Shown here: one piece after another, positions 33,424 through 41,516 of the stretch
Position numbering within the stretch: the first letter of the stretch is position 1
Layout: each line of letters opens with the position of its first letter
Assembly: GCF_003260015.1 (NCBI RefSeq)
Contig: NZ_QCXS01000002.1
Location: forward strand, 1,426,001-1,490,000
DNA from: Nakamurella deserti
GTDB lineage: Bacteria; Actinomycetota; Actinomycetes; Mycobacteriales; Nakamurellaceae
Length of the DNA stretch: 64,000 nucleotides
Direction of reading: 5' to 3'
Notes under the pieces: generated by a model
Database searches by the model: none
Told to the model about the DNA's origin: nothing
The model's input: the letters and a program-made list of their open reading frames with translations, nothing else
Translations under genes and position numbers: made by a program

Positions 33424-34878
33424 GTGTCCGACCATGTCGACGTGCTCATCGTCGGGGCGGGCCTGTCCGGCATCGGGACCGCCTGCCGGCTGGTCCGCGA
33501 GTGCCCGGACGCCACCTTCGCGGTGCTGGAGTGCCGCGACGCCACCGGCGGCACCTGGGACGTGTTCCGCTACCCCGGGGTGCGGTCGGACTCCGACATG
33601 CTCACCCTGTCGTACGACTTCCGGCTGTGGCCGCACGACGGGACCCTCGCCGACGGCGCCGCCATCCTCCACTACCTGCGGGAGACCGCCGCGGCCTACG
33701 GGATCGACCGGCGCGTGCGGTTCCGGCACCGCGCGGTCGCCGCGTCGTGGTCGAGCGCCGACGCCCGCTGGACCGTCACCGTGCGGGACGAGAACCGTGG
33801 CTCCGAAACCATTGTCACCTGCAGCATGCTCTCCGTGTGCACCGGTTACTACCGGCTCGACCGCGGCTGGACGCCGGACTTCCCGGGCCTGTCGGACTTC
33901 GCCGGCCCGGTCGTGCATCCGCAGCACTGGCCGGACGGTCTCCCGGTCGAGGGCCGCCGGGTCGCCGTGATCGGCAGCGGCGCGACCGCGATGTCGATGG
34001 TGCCGGCGCTCGCCGCGGCGGGCGCCCGGGTGACGATGGTGCAGCGCACCCCGAGCTGGGTCGCCGCACTGCCGTCCCGGGACCGCGGGGCCGACGCGGC
34101 GCGTCGGCTCCCCCGGCGCCTCGCGCGACAGGCGTTGCGGTGGCGCAACATCGTCGTGTCCGTCGCGACCTACCAGCTCAGCCGACGGCGCCCGGCGGTC
34201 CTGGAGCGGATCCTGCGGCGCGGTGCGCTGCACCACCTGCCGCCCGCGGTCGTCGACGCCCACTTCACCCCCGCCTACCGCCCGTGGGACCAGCGGCTGT
34301 GTCTGGTGCCCGACGGTGACCTGCTGGACCTGGTCGCCGACGGCACGGTGGAGCTGGTCACCGACACCGTCGAGCGGTTCGGGCCCGGCGGGCCGGAGCT
34401 CGGCTCGGGGCGGCACGTCGACGCCGACATCGTCGTCACCGCCACCGGTCTGGAGATCCTGCTGGCGGGCGGCATGCACCTGACCGTCGACGGCCGCGAC
34501 GTCGATCCGGCGTCGACGGTCGGCTGGAAGGCGATGATGCTGTCGGGGGTGCCGAACCTGGTGATCACCGTCGGCTACACCAACGCGTCCTGGACGCTCA
34601 AGTCCGACCTCGTCGCGGGTCACCTGTGCCGACTGTGGAAGCACCGGCAGCGGCACGGTTGGACGACGGTGGTGCCGGACACCCCGGCGCTGCGGCCCGA
34701 CGAGCTGCGGCCGATGTTCGACCTGCGGTCGGGCTACGTCCTGCGCAGCCGACATCTGTTGCCGCGACAGGGCCCTCGGGGGCCGTGGAGGTCACGGCAG
34801 AACTACCTGCGCGACCGGCCGTCGGTCCGCCGCGGCCGCCTGACCGACGGGTTGACCTTCTCCCGCGCGGCGCCCTGA
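33424..34878 (+). CDS. Flavin-containing (Baeyer-Villiger-type) monooxygenase
   Basis: A 484-residue class B flavoprotein monooxygenase using FAD and NADPH. The FAD fold is VLIVGAGLSGIGTACRL at the N terminus, and GGTWDVFRYPGVRSD is the typical GG(T/S)W segment. The Baeyer-Villiger fingerprint FxGxxxHxxxWP is present as FAGPVVHPQHWP, and the NADPH fold is VAVIGSGATAMSMVPALAA. These motifs support oxygenation of a ketone, or possibly N- or S-oxidation. The shorter length (typical BVMOs are 500-550) is usual for the group found in mycobacteria. GTG 33424 follows a GAGGACGGAG tract. The substrate is unknown. Confidence 0.88.
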   Translation: MSDHVDVLIVGAGLSGIGTACRLVRECPDATFAVLECRDATGGTWDVFRYPGVRSDSDMLTLSYDFRLWPHDGTLADGAAILHYLRETAAAYGIDRRVRFRHRAVAASWSSADARWTVTVRDENRGSETIVTCSMLSVCTGYYRLDRGWTPDFPGLSDFAGPVVHPQHWPDGLPVEGRRVAVIGSGATAMSMVPALAAAGARVTMVQRTPSWVAALPSRDRGADAARRLPRRLARQALRWRNIVVSVATYQLSRRRPAVLERILRRGALHHLPPAVVDAHFTPAYRPWDQRLCLVPDGDLLDLVADGTVELVTDTVERFGPGGPELGSGRHVDADIVVTATGLEILLAGGMHLTVDGRDVDPASTVGWKAMMLSGVPNLVITVGYTNASWTLKSDLVAGHLCRLWKHRQRHGWTTVVPDTPALRPDELRPMFDLRSGYVLRSRHLLPRQGPRGPWRSRQNYLRDRPSVRRGRLTDGLTFSRAAP

Positions 34879-34883
34879 GCGCG

Positions 34884-35348
34884 TCAGCGCCGCCGCGGCA
34901 CCTCGAGGGCCACGACGAACTGCCCGCCACCGGGCTCCACCGACGCCGTCAACGGCATCCCCGGAGTCAGCCGGGAGAAGCGGTCGACGAGCCAGGCCGC
35001 GGTCTCGTCGGCGTCGGACCGGCTCGGGCAGCGGGCGACGACCTCCCGCCCGCCTTTGCGTGCCAGCCGTTCGGCCACACCGGTCAACGACGCCGGATCC
35101 GACACGAACAGCCGTTCCGGCCACGGGACGACCGCGGCGACCGCGCCCTTGCGGGTGTTGCACGCCCGGTGCGCGAGGCGGTCGGCCGGGTCGACGCCGC
35201 TGTTCTTCTTCGCCTTGGCCGCGGCGGCTCCGCGGGTGTCCACGCTCGGTCCACGGCCGTCGTTGACCGACATGTCGCGGTCGACCGGCTCGTCGCACAG
35301 CCAGCAGCGCCAGCCGTCGCGGTCACCGACCTCGTCTAGGGTGCTCAC
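34884..35348 (-). CDS. HNH-motif protein
   Basis: A 154-residue protein with an N-terminal zinc-finger HNH-like module: CWLCDEPVDRD (first Cys pair) and RLAHRACNTRKG (His and second Cys, with the N and K of the HNH core). A typical metal-finger endonuclease core therefore occupies residues 15-68. The C-terminal 85 residues carry no motif I recognise. The start is GTG 35348. Stand-alone HNH proteins of this kind are common in actinobacteria and are usually not linked to restriction. It converges tightly with the monooxygenase gene (5 bases) and diverges from the deaminase gene. Confidence 0.72.
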   Translation of the reverse strand: MSTLDEVGDRDGWRCWLCDEPVDRDMSVNDGRGPSVDTRGAAAAKAKKNSGVDPADRLAHRACNTRKGAVAAVVPWPERLFVSDPASLTGVAERLARKGGREVVARCPSRSDADETAAWLVDRFSRLTPGMPLTASVEPGGGQFVVALEVPRRR

Positions 35349-35416
35349 GGGCGGATGCGGGAGCAGGAGGACGACATCGGCCGAGCCTAACCGCCGCCGT
35401 CTGCGAGGATGACCCG

Positions 35417-36463
35417 ATGTCTGCGCTCCCGGTGCCGCCGCCGTCCGCCCGCGAGCACTTCATCGCCGGTCTGCCCAAGGCCGAGCTGCACGTGCACCAC
35501 ATCGGCTCGGCGTCGCCGCAGACCGTGGCCCGGCTCGCCGCCGCGCACCCGGGCTCGCCGGTGCCCGCCGATCCGGAGGCGTTGGCCGCGTACTTCACCT
35601 TCACCGACTTCGCGCACTTCATCGAGGTGTACCTGTCCGTCGCCGATCTCGTCACCGATGCCGGCGACGTGTGGACGCTGACACACGGAGTCGCCGCCGA
35701 CATGGCCGCGCTGAACATCCGGTACGCCGAGCTCACCGTCTCCCCCTACTCGCAGATCAGCCGGGGCATCCCGGCCGAGGCGTTCGTGGAGGCCATCGAG
35801 GACGCCCGCACGACCGCCGAACGCGACCTGGGGATCGTGCTGCGTTGGTGCTTCGACATCCCGGGCGAGTCCGGGCTACCGGCCGCCGAGGTCACCGCCG
35901 ACGTCGCCACCCGGCTGCGGCCGGACGGTCTGGTCAGCTTCGGGCTGGGCGGCCCCGAGATCGGGGTGCCGCGGCCCCAGTTCGGGCCGTACTTCGACCG
36001 GGCCCGGGCAGCCGGGTTGCACAGCGTCCCCCACGCGGGCGAGACGACCGGCCCGCAGACCGTCTGGGACGCCATCACCGTGCTCGGTGCCGAGCGCATC
36101 GGCCACGGCACCACGGCGATCCAGGACCCGCGGCTGGTCGAGTACCTGGTGGAGCACGACATCCCGCTGGAGGTGTGTCCGACCTCCAACCTGGCCACGC
36201 GCGCGGTGTCCTCGCTCGCCGAGCACCCGCTGCCCGCGCTGGTCGCCGCCGGAGTGCCGGTCAGCATCTCCTCCGACGACCCACCGATGTTCTCCACCGA
36301 CCTCAACCGCGAGTACGCCGTCGCCGCCGACCTTCTCGGCCTGGACGACGCCGGCATCGCCGAGCTGGCCCTGGCGGCGGTCCGTCAGTCGTTCGCCCCG
36401 GACGACGTGAAGGTCAGCCTCGCGGCGGAGATCACCGCCTACCGGGACGGTTCCGCCGGCTGA
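35417..36463 (+). CDS. Adenosine deaminase family protein
   Basis: A 348-residue metal-dependent deaminase of the adenosine deaminase family, converting adenosine-type nucleosides to inosine-type ones. Zinc ligands are His25 and His27 in ELHVHHIGSAS and His206 in PHAGETTG. The catalytic Glu is in the same HAGE motif, GHGTTA supplies the next His, and Asp287-Asp288 lie in SISSDDPPMF. The HVHHIGSAS variant (instead of HxHLDG) is typical of a subgroup in actinobacteria that includes aminodeoxyfutalosine deaminases of menaquinone synthesis. Adenosine and aminodeoxyfutalosine are therefore both possible substrates. ATG 35417 has GAGGA upstream. Confidence 0.87.
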   Translation: MSALPVPPPSAREHFIAGLPKAELHVHHIGSASPQTVARLAAAHPGSPVPADPEALAAYFTFTDFAHFIEVYLSVADLVTDAGDVWTLTHGVAADMAALNIRYAELTVSPYSQISRGIPAEAFVEAIEDARTTAERDLGIVLRWCFDIPGESGLPAAEVTADVATRLRPDGLVSFGLGGPEIGVPRPQFGPYFDRARAAGLHSVPHAGETTGPQTVWDAITVLGAERIGHGTTAIQDPRLVEYLVEHDIPLEVCPTSNLATRAVSSLAEHPLPALVAAGVPVSISSDDPPMFSTDLNREYAVAADLLGLDDAGIAELALAAVRQSFAPDDVKVSLAAEITAYRDGSAG

Positions 36464-36470
36464 CCGACGG

Positions 36471-37718
36471 TCACCCGGGCCGGCGGGCGAAGGCCGGTGC
36501 GTGCTCCGGGAGCGCCCCCACCCCGACCAGCCGGGCCGGGATCGCCTGCAGGAACGGCAGTCGCGCCACGACGCGCAGACCCCACGGCATCCGGGTACCG
36601 CTCCCGCGGCCCGACAACGCCGCCCGGATCACCGTGCGGTGCGCGATCCGCTGACCGCCCTGGGTGATCGCGACCGGCCACCACCGGCGGCGGTGCACGC
36701 GGACGGCCGCCCGGTCGACCGCCGCCGGATCGGGAGCCGCGACGCGCAGCACCGGAGCGAGGAAGCGGGCCGCGGCGACCGCGTCCTGGACGGCCAGGTT
36801 GATGCCGACGCCGCCCACCGGCGACATCGCGTGCGCCGCATCGCCTATGCACAGCAGTCCCGGTGCGGACCAGCGGTGCAACCGGTTCAACGCCACCCGG
36901 AGCAGCTTCACGTCGTCCCACGCACGCACGCCCCGCACCCGGTCACCGAGCCAGGGGTGCAACTCGCGCAGCGCCTCCTGCAGCTCGGTCACGGGCACCG
37001 ACCGGCGCTGGGCGTCGTCGCCGGCGGGCAGCAGGTAGGCCACCTGGTAGTGGTCACCGCGGTCGAGCAGGATGACCATCCGGCCGCCGGACACCCGGGC
37101 CAGCGCGCCCGCCGGGTCCTGCTGGTCCCCGCGGGGCAGCCGGAACCACCACACGTCCATCGGCACCCGGAAGTCACGCAGCGGCAGCCCCGATCCGGTG
37201 CGCAGCACCGAGTCCCGTCCGTCGCAAGCGACGACGAGGTCCGCGGTCAGCTCGTGGGTGCCGCCGTCGGCGTCCGTCCACCGCACGCCGGTCACCCGCC
37301 CGCGGCTGCTGATCGTGCCGTCGACGCGGGCGCGCCGCAGCAGGGTGAAGCCCGGTTCGGCGGCGGCCGCGCGGGCCAGCAGGTCCAGCAGGTGCCACTG
37401 CGGCACCATCGCGATGAACGGGTGCGGTTGCCGCAGCCGCGACAGGTCCGCCACCGGGGCCTCGCCCGCGTCCAGGATCACCGACGCCCGCTCGATCGGC
37501 TTCCAGGGCAGCTGTGAGAACTCCGGCCACAACCCGAGCTCGTCCAGCAGGGTCATCGTGGACGGATGCACGGTGTCGCCCCGGAAGTCGCGGAGGAAGT
37601 CGGCGTGCTTCTCCAGGACGGTGACGTCCACGCCCGCCCGCGCCAGCAGCAGCCCCAGGAACAGCCCCGCCGGCCCGCCGCCCACGACCGCGCAGGTCGT
37701 CCGGGTGGGTGTGCCCAT
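36471..37718 (-). CDS. FAD-dependent monooxygenase (PHBH/UbiH type)
   Basis: A 415-residue class A flavoprotein hydroxylase. The N-terminal Rossmann motif is AVVGGGPAGLFLGLLLARAG, the FAD/NADPH DG motif is VVACDGRDSVLR, and the second FAD motif is LLCIGDAAHAMSPVGGVGIN. It therefore resembles p-hydroxybenzoate or FAD-binding aromatic hydroxylases and their relatives in antibiotic inactivation. ATG 37718 is preceded by GGAGGAGG. It converges with the deaminase gene (7 bases between stops). No ring-cleavage or other aromatic pathway genes are nearby, so the substrate cannot be inferred. Confidence 0.87.
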   Translation of the reverse strand: MGTPTRTTCAVVGGGPAGLFLGLLLARAGVDVTVLEKHADFLRDFRGDTVHPSTMTLLDELGLWPEFSQLPWKPIERASVILDAGEAPVADLSRLRQPHPFIAMVPQWHLLDLLARAAAAEPGFTLLRRARVDGTISSRGRVTGVRWTDADGGTHELTADLVVACDGRDSVLRTGSGLPLRDFRVPMDVWWFRLPRGDQQDPAGALARVSGGRMVILLDRGDHYQVAYLLPAGDDAQRRSVPVTELQEALRELHPWLGDRVRGVRAWDDVKLLRVALNRLHRWSAPGLLCIGDAAHAMSPVGGVGINLAVQDAVAAARFLAPVLRVAAPDPAAVDRAAVRVHRRRWWPVAITQGGQRIAHRTVIRAALSGRGSGTRMPWGLRVVARLPFLQAIPARLVGVGALPEHAPAFARRPG

Positions 37719-37851
37719 GCCTCCTCCTCCGGCGGCCGGGGACGGCGCCGGCCGGTTCCATCTCACCCCACCGGCCCAGGGGCGTCCACCGGCCGATTGG
37801 GTAATTGCTGCTCAGAAGCCGTCGCGGACGGCCGGTGAGCAGGAGGTCGAT

Positions 37852-38529
37852 GTGGGAGTGTTCGGTGCGATCAGCGGTCAGGTCGCCAAGCGGGTGGCAC
37901 CGACGGCGGGTGGCGGGTTGGTCCGTTCGATGCTCGAGAAGGCCATCGACGGCGGCGGACCGATCCCCGGGGCCGCGAAATCCGGTGACGCCGCCCTGCG
38001 CAAGGCCGGCGGTGACGTCGACGCGGCGATCGACGCACTGATCGCCCAGCACGTGAAGCTCTCGGGGGCGCAGGGCTTCCTCACCAACGTCGGTGGTGTG
38101 CTCACGATGGCCGCCACCATCCCGCTCAACATCGCCGGCCTGATCCTGCTGCAGTGCCACCTCGCCGCGTCGATCCTGCACGTCCGCGGCTACGACCTCA
38201 CCCGGCCGGCGGTCCGGGACGCCGTGCTGGTCTGCCTGCTCGAGAACGACGCCCGCAAGGCGCTGTCGAAGTCGCAGGGGCTCACCATCAGCCCGGCGGC
38301 GTTGGCCACCGCCGACCCGCGACCGGAGACGCAGGACGCCATCGCCCAGGCCGTCACGACCCAGCTGATCGCCCTGACCGGCGGCAAGCAGATCGCCAAG
38401 TTCGTCGCCCGACGCATCCCCGTGCTCGGTGGCGCCATCGGTGGCGCCGGGGACGCGTGGGCGACGCGCAGCATCGGGCGGGAGGCCTCCAGGGTGCCGC
38501 CCGCGTCGGCGCTGAGCATCAGCGTCTGA
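37852..38529 (+). CDS. EcsC family protein
   Basis: A 225-residue protein resembling EcsC, named after the third gene of the Bacillus ecs ABC operon; its biochemical function is unknown. Features are a helical N-terminal half (RSMLEKAIDGGG, ALRKAGGDVDAAIDALIAQH), a hydrophobic centre (TMAATIPLNIAGLILLQCHL) and a Gly-rich C-terminal stretch (RRIPVLGGAIGGAGDAWATR). Start chosen at GTG 37852, five bases after AGGAGG; GTG 37858 is an alternative. The frame is open further upstream but only opposite the monooxygenase gene. Likely membrane associated. Confidence 0.72.
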   Translation: MGVFGAISGQVAKRVAPTAGGGLVRSMLEKAIDGGGPIPGAAKSGDAALRKAGGDVDAAIDALIAQHVKLSGAQGFLTNVGGVLTMAATIPLNIAGLILLQCHLAASILHVRGYDLTRPAVRDAVLVCLLENDARKALSKSQGLTISPAALATADPRPETQDAIAQAVTTQLIALTGGKQIAKFVARRIPVLGGAIGGAGDAWATRSIGREASRVPPASALSISV

Positions 38530-38579
38530 CCCGGACCCGCCGGATCCGCCGGCGGCCGTCACCTCAGGAAGGGATCGTC

Positions 38580-38816
38580 GTGGACGAACCGGACGGTGCC
38601 GACGCCGCGCGGCGGGCCGGGTGGGGCCTGTCACCGGAGTCCCCGGAACCGACGGGTGACCGGGCCCGCCCGGCCGGCGCGTCCGAGTCCCTCGTCCGGT
38701 TCCCCGGCGACCAGCCGCCGACCGGACCCTCCGACGGGCACGGTGTCGATCACTGGGTCGACCACCCGCGTCCGCTGGTGATACCGCGCCAGCGCGACCG
38801 CCCGGTCGATCCCTGA
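38580..38816 (+). CDS. Small hypothetical protein
   Basis: A possible 78-residue hydrophilic, Pro/Asp-rich protein starting at GTG 38580 with AGGAAGGG upstream, 50 bases after the EcsC-like gene. Sequence such as ESLVRFPGDQPPTGPSDGHG has no domain I recognise. Support is limited to a good ribosome binding site and its position; it could be spurious. Confidence 0.4.
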   Translation: MDEPDGADAARRAGWGLSPESPEPTGDRARPAGASESLVRFPGDQPPTGPSDGHGVDHWVDHPRPLVIPRQRDRPVDP

Positions 38817-38960
38817 CCACCGGTCCGCCAGACGGTACGCGCGCGTACGGCGTCGCCGGCCTCGGCCAGGTGCGGAGCACGGACAGGGGGCGCCGTCGGT
38901 ACCACGGGGGGTGTGTGGGCCGGTTGCCCGATCCGTCGTGGAGCACCCCCGCACACAGGA

Positions 38961-38985
38961 CGACCCCCGTCGGAGACGGGGGTCG
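38961..38985 (-). terminator. Terminator after tRNA-Lys
   Basis: An 11-bp perfect stem (arms 38961-38971 and 38975-38985) with a 3-base loop, 7 bases beyond the 3' CCA of the tRNA on the minus strand. Strongly placed as the tRNA transcription terminator. Confidence 0.8.
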
Positions 38986-38992
38986 GCAGTGG

Positions 38993-39068
<76 letters not shown>

Positions 39069-39109
39069 CGGTGATCGTGACTGCTGCGTTGCTGTACGAC
39101 CGAGAGATG

Positions 39110-39139
39110 ACTCTACAGGGCGACCCCCGCGAACTTCAA
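39110..39139 (-). promoter_or_regulatory. Promoter of tRNA-Lys
   Basis: On the minus strand, TTGAAG (39139-39134) is followed after 18 bases by TAGAGT (39115-39110). The -10 lies about 41 bases upstream of the tRNA 5' end, a normal distance for a stable RNA promoter. Confidence 0.6.
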
Positions 39140-39159
39140 AACGGCTGGTCAGCGCGGTG

Positions 39160-40254
39160 TCAGGCGTCCGACGAGCCGCCGACCGTCCGAGCGGCGGCGT
39201 CGCGGACGACGTCGGCCAGGTCGGACCGCTGCGCGTACGACCGCAGCTGGAAGGTCGCGCCGGTGCCGGTCCGCCGCAGCCGCCGGACGGCGGTCTCCAC
39301 CCGCGCGGTGTCGCCGTTGGCGGCCAGCGCCGGGGCGATGTGGTCGACCAGGGCCGCCAGCTGCCGGTGGGCCGGCACCGCCGTAGTGGCGACCACGTCC
39401 ACCAGGTCGTCGGCCATCCCCCACCGGGCGGCCCGCCAGGCGGCCGCCCGCAGCAGGCCCACGCTGACCGGCGCCGGATCGCGCCCGTCGCGCCATTCGG
39501 CGGCCGCGGTGTCCACCAGCCCGCGGGCCAGCGCGGCGATCAACAGGGCGTCGGCGATGTCGGTGCAGACGTCCGGCACCCGGATCTCCACCGTCGGGTA
39601 GTGCGACGACAGCCGGGCGTCGAAGTACATCATCCCCACGTCCATCGCCGCGCCCGACGCGAGCCGCTCGTCCATCGCCCGCCGGTAACCGTCGAGATCA
39701 CCGAACGTCTCCGTGGGCCCGGCCGTCGGCCACAGGCCCCACATGATGCTGCGGTAACTCGCATAGCCGGTCAGCTCCCCGTGCCAGAACGGCGAGTTGC
39801 CCGAGATGGCGGTGAGCACCGCGAGCCACGGCCGGATCCGGTCCAGTACCGCCACCCCCTCCTCGGGGGACGCGACCGAGACGTGGACGTGCTGGCCGCA
39901 GGTCAGCTGCTGGCGGGCGAGAAGACCGAACTTCTGGGTCATCTCGGCGTAGCGCGCGCCGTCACTGATGGTGGGACGCACCTTGAACGGACTGGACGCG
40001 ATGGCCACCACGTCCGCGCCGTGTCGCCGCGCCGCGGCGCTCATCTCGGTCCGCAGCCGGTGCACCTCGTCGCCGATGGCCGCGATCGAGGTGCTCGGTG
40101 CGGAGCCGAGTTCCACCTGTTCCTTCTTGAACTCGGGCTCGAACTGGTCCGGCCACGCCCGGGCGTCGGCCACCACCCGGTCTCCGACCGGCAGCGGGCG
40201 CATGGTGTCGGAGCTGACGACGAGCAGCTCCTCCTCGATACCGACGGTGCGCAA
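39160..40254 (-). CDS. Carboxylate-amine ligase, YbdK/GCS2 family
   Basis: A 364-residue ATP-dependent ligase of the glutamate-cysteine ligase 2 family. The N-terminal TVGIEEELLVV carries the metal-binding Glu residues. EVELGSAP-like sequence appears as EQVELGSAPS, and the substrate loop is CGQHVHVSVAS. The C-terminal half has VEIRVPDVCTDIAD, typical of YbdK. Family members form gamma-glutamyl amide bonds, and in actinobacteria the annotation often stays at weak glutamate-cysteine ligase or EgtA-like. No ergothioneine genes are nearby. The start is TTG 40254 with GAGGGGG upstream. Confidence 0.87.
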   Translation of the reverse strand: MRTVGIEEELLVVSSDTMRPLPVGDRVVADARAWPDQFEPEFKKEQVELGSAPSTSIAAIGDEVHRLRTEMSAAARRHGADVVAIASSPFKVRPTISDGARYAEMTQKFGLLARQQLTCGQHVHVSVASPEEGVAVLDRIRPWLAVLTAISGNSPFWHGELTGYASYRSIMWGLWPTAGPTETFGDLDGYRRAMDERLASGAAMDVGMMYFDARLSSHYPTVEIRVPDVCTDIADALLIAALARGLVDTAAAEWRDGRDPAPVSVGLLRAAAWRAARWGMADDLVDVVATTAVPAHRQLAALVDHIAPALAANGDTARVETAVRRLRRTGTGATFQLRSYAQRSDLADVVRDAAARTVGGSSDA

Positions 40255-40394
40255 GCGACCCCCTCGTCCGTGCCCGGCGCTGACCCGGGGCGGGGTGAGC
40301 CTACAAACGGCCTGTTGCCCGGGGGTTTCGTCGTCGACCGGGGGGCTCCGACGCCCCGTGGGTGCTGGGCGGTCGCGCGTGGCACGCTGGGTCG

Positions 40395-41054
40395 ATGGTG
40401 CGGGGACTCGGGATCGCGGCGCTGTGCGCGCTGCTGGCGTTCCTGGTGGCCGGGGTGGCGCCCGCCGACACCTCGGCCCGCGTCGACGCCGCCGCCCAGC
40501 AGGCGCTGGACGCGGTCACCACCGGAACCTTCGACCCGGGTCGCCCGGCCGGGTCCTTCCCCGCGGACTTCGGCGCGGTGATGGGATACGAACCCGTCGT
40601 GGTCACCAGCCGCGAGGGGAACCCCATCCTCATCAAGCCCACCGGCGACTGCTCGGCGTTCGCCGGTGAGACCCGGTACCTGTTCGCCCACGTCTGCATG
40701 GAGCACGACCTGGCCTACGACGTGCTGCGCTACTCCGCGGCGGTCGGTCGCCCGCTGCCCGCCGACAGCCGGCGTCAGGCCGACGCGATGTTCCGCCGCG
40801 AGCTGCATGCGAACTGCACCTGGTCCCCGTGGACGGGTGTGGACCTCGGCGTCTGTCACGCCTGGGCCGAGGGGTTTGCCGAGGCCGTCGAGTTCAACTC
40901 GTGGCGGCAGGGTTTCCGGCCCCCGCCACTCCACGAGTCGCCCCTGCGCTGGTCGCTGTGCTGCCTGCTGTTCGTCGTCCTGCTCGGCAGCCGGGTGATG
41001 ATGGACCGGTTCGACCCGCACCGCACCCCGCTGACCGTCGGAGGGACCCGATGA
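40395..41054 (+). CDS. Secreted/membrane-anchored prokaryotic phospholipase A2
   Basis: A 219-residue protein. An N-terminal signal or anchor (LGIAALCALLAFLVAGVAPA) precedes a phospholipase A2 domain, in which HVCMEHDLAYDVLRY carries the His-Asp catalytic pair of the CxxHDxxY motif and a distal Cys is in LGVCHAWA. Near the C terminus is a second hydrophobic helix (RWSLCCLLFVVLLGSRVMM) with a short tail, so the domain may be tethered on the outer face of the membrane. Streptomyces PLA2s are about 120-150 residues and freely secreted, so the C-terminal helix is unusual. The stop overlaps the next gene's start (ATGA at 41051). Confidence 0.8.
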   Translation: MVRGLGIAALCALLAFLVAGVAPADTSARVDAAAQQALDAVTTGTFDPGRPAGSFPADFGAVMGYEPVVVTSREGNPILIKPTGDCSAFAGETRYLFAHVCMEHDLAYDVLRYSAAVGRPLPADSRRQADAMFRRELHANCTWSPWTGVDLGVCHAWAEGFAEAVEFNSWRQGFRPPPLHESPLRWSLCCLLFVVLLGSRVMMDRFDPHRTPLTVGGTR

Positions 41055-41488
41055 GCACCGCCACCCGGCTGGCCGCCGACCTGGACCTGGCGCCGCTGCC
41101 GTCCGAAGGCGGTTGGTTCCGCCGCACCTCCGGGGAGCCCGACCGCTCGGTCATCCTGTTCCTCGTCGGGGACGGCGAGTTCTCCGCCCTGCACCGCCTC
41201 ACCGCGGCCGAGGACTACCGGTATCTCGCCGGCGCACCTCTGCGCCTGCTGCTGCTCGACGACACCGGCTCCCGGGAGGTCGTCCTGGACGCCCGGCGCC
41301 CGGCGCACCGGGTCGAGCCCGGTGTCTGGCAGGGCTCGTCGTCCGACGGTGACTGGACCCTGGTGACCACCGCGGTGTCCCCCGCGTTCGACTGGGAGAT
41401 GTTCGAGCTCGGCGAGCGGGTGGCGCTGCAGCACCGCTGGCCGGCGGTCGCTGGCCGGATCGCCGAACTCAGCCGGCCACCCGCCTGA
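41051..41488 (+). CDS. Cupin, DUF985 family
   Basis: A 145-residue DUF985/cupin-5 protein. Typical elements are LAPLPSEGGWFRRTSGEPDR, ILFLVGDGEFSALHRLTAAE with the cupin His, and GVWQGSSSDGDWTLVTTAVS, which resembles the family's GxWQ strand. Its function is not established; DUF985 proteins are small cytosolic beta-barrels. ATG 41051 overlaps the phospholipase stop by four bases, so the two are co-translated although no mechanistic link is evident. Confidence 0.83.
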   Translation: MSTATRLAADLDLAPLPSEGGWFRRTSGEPDRSVILFLVGDGEFSALHRLTAAEDYRYLAGAPLRLLLLDDTGSREVVLDARRPAHRVEPGVWQGSSSDGDWTLVTTAVSPAFDWEMFELGERVALQHRWPAVAGRIAELSRPPA

Positions 41489-41516
41489 CCCGCGGGTCGG
41501 CCGGTGGCCGGCCGGT

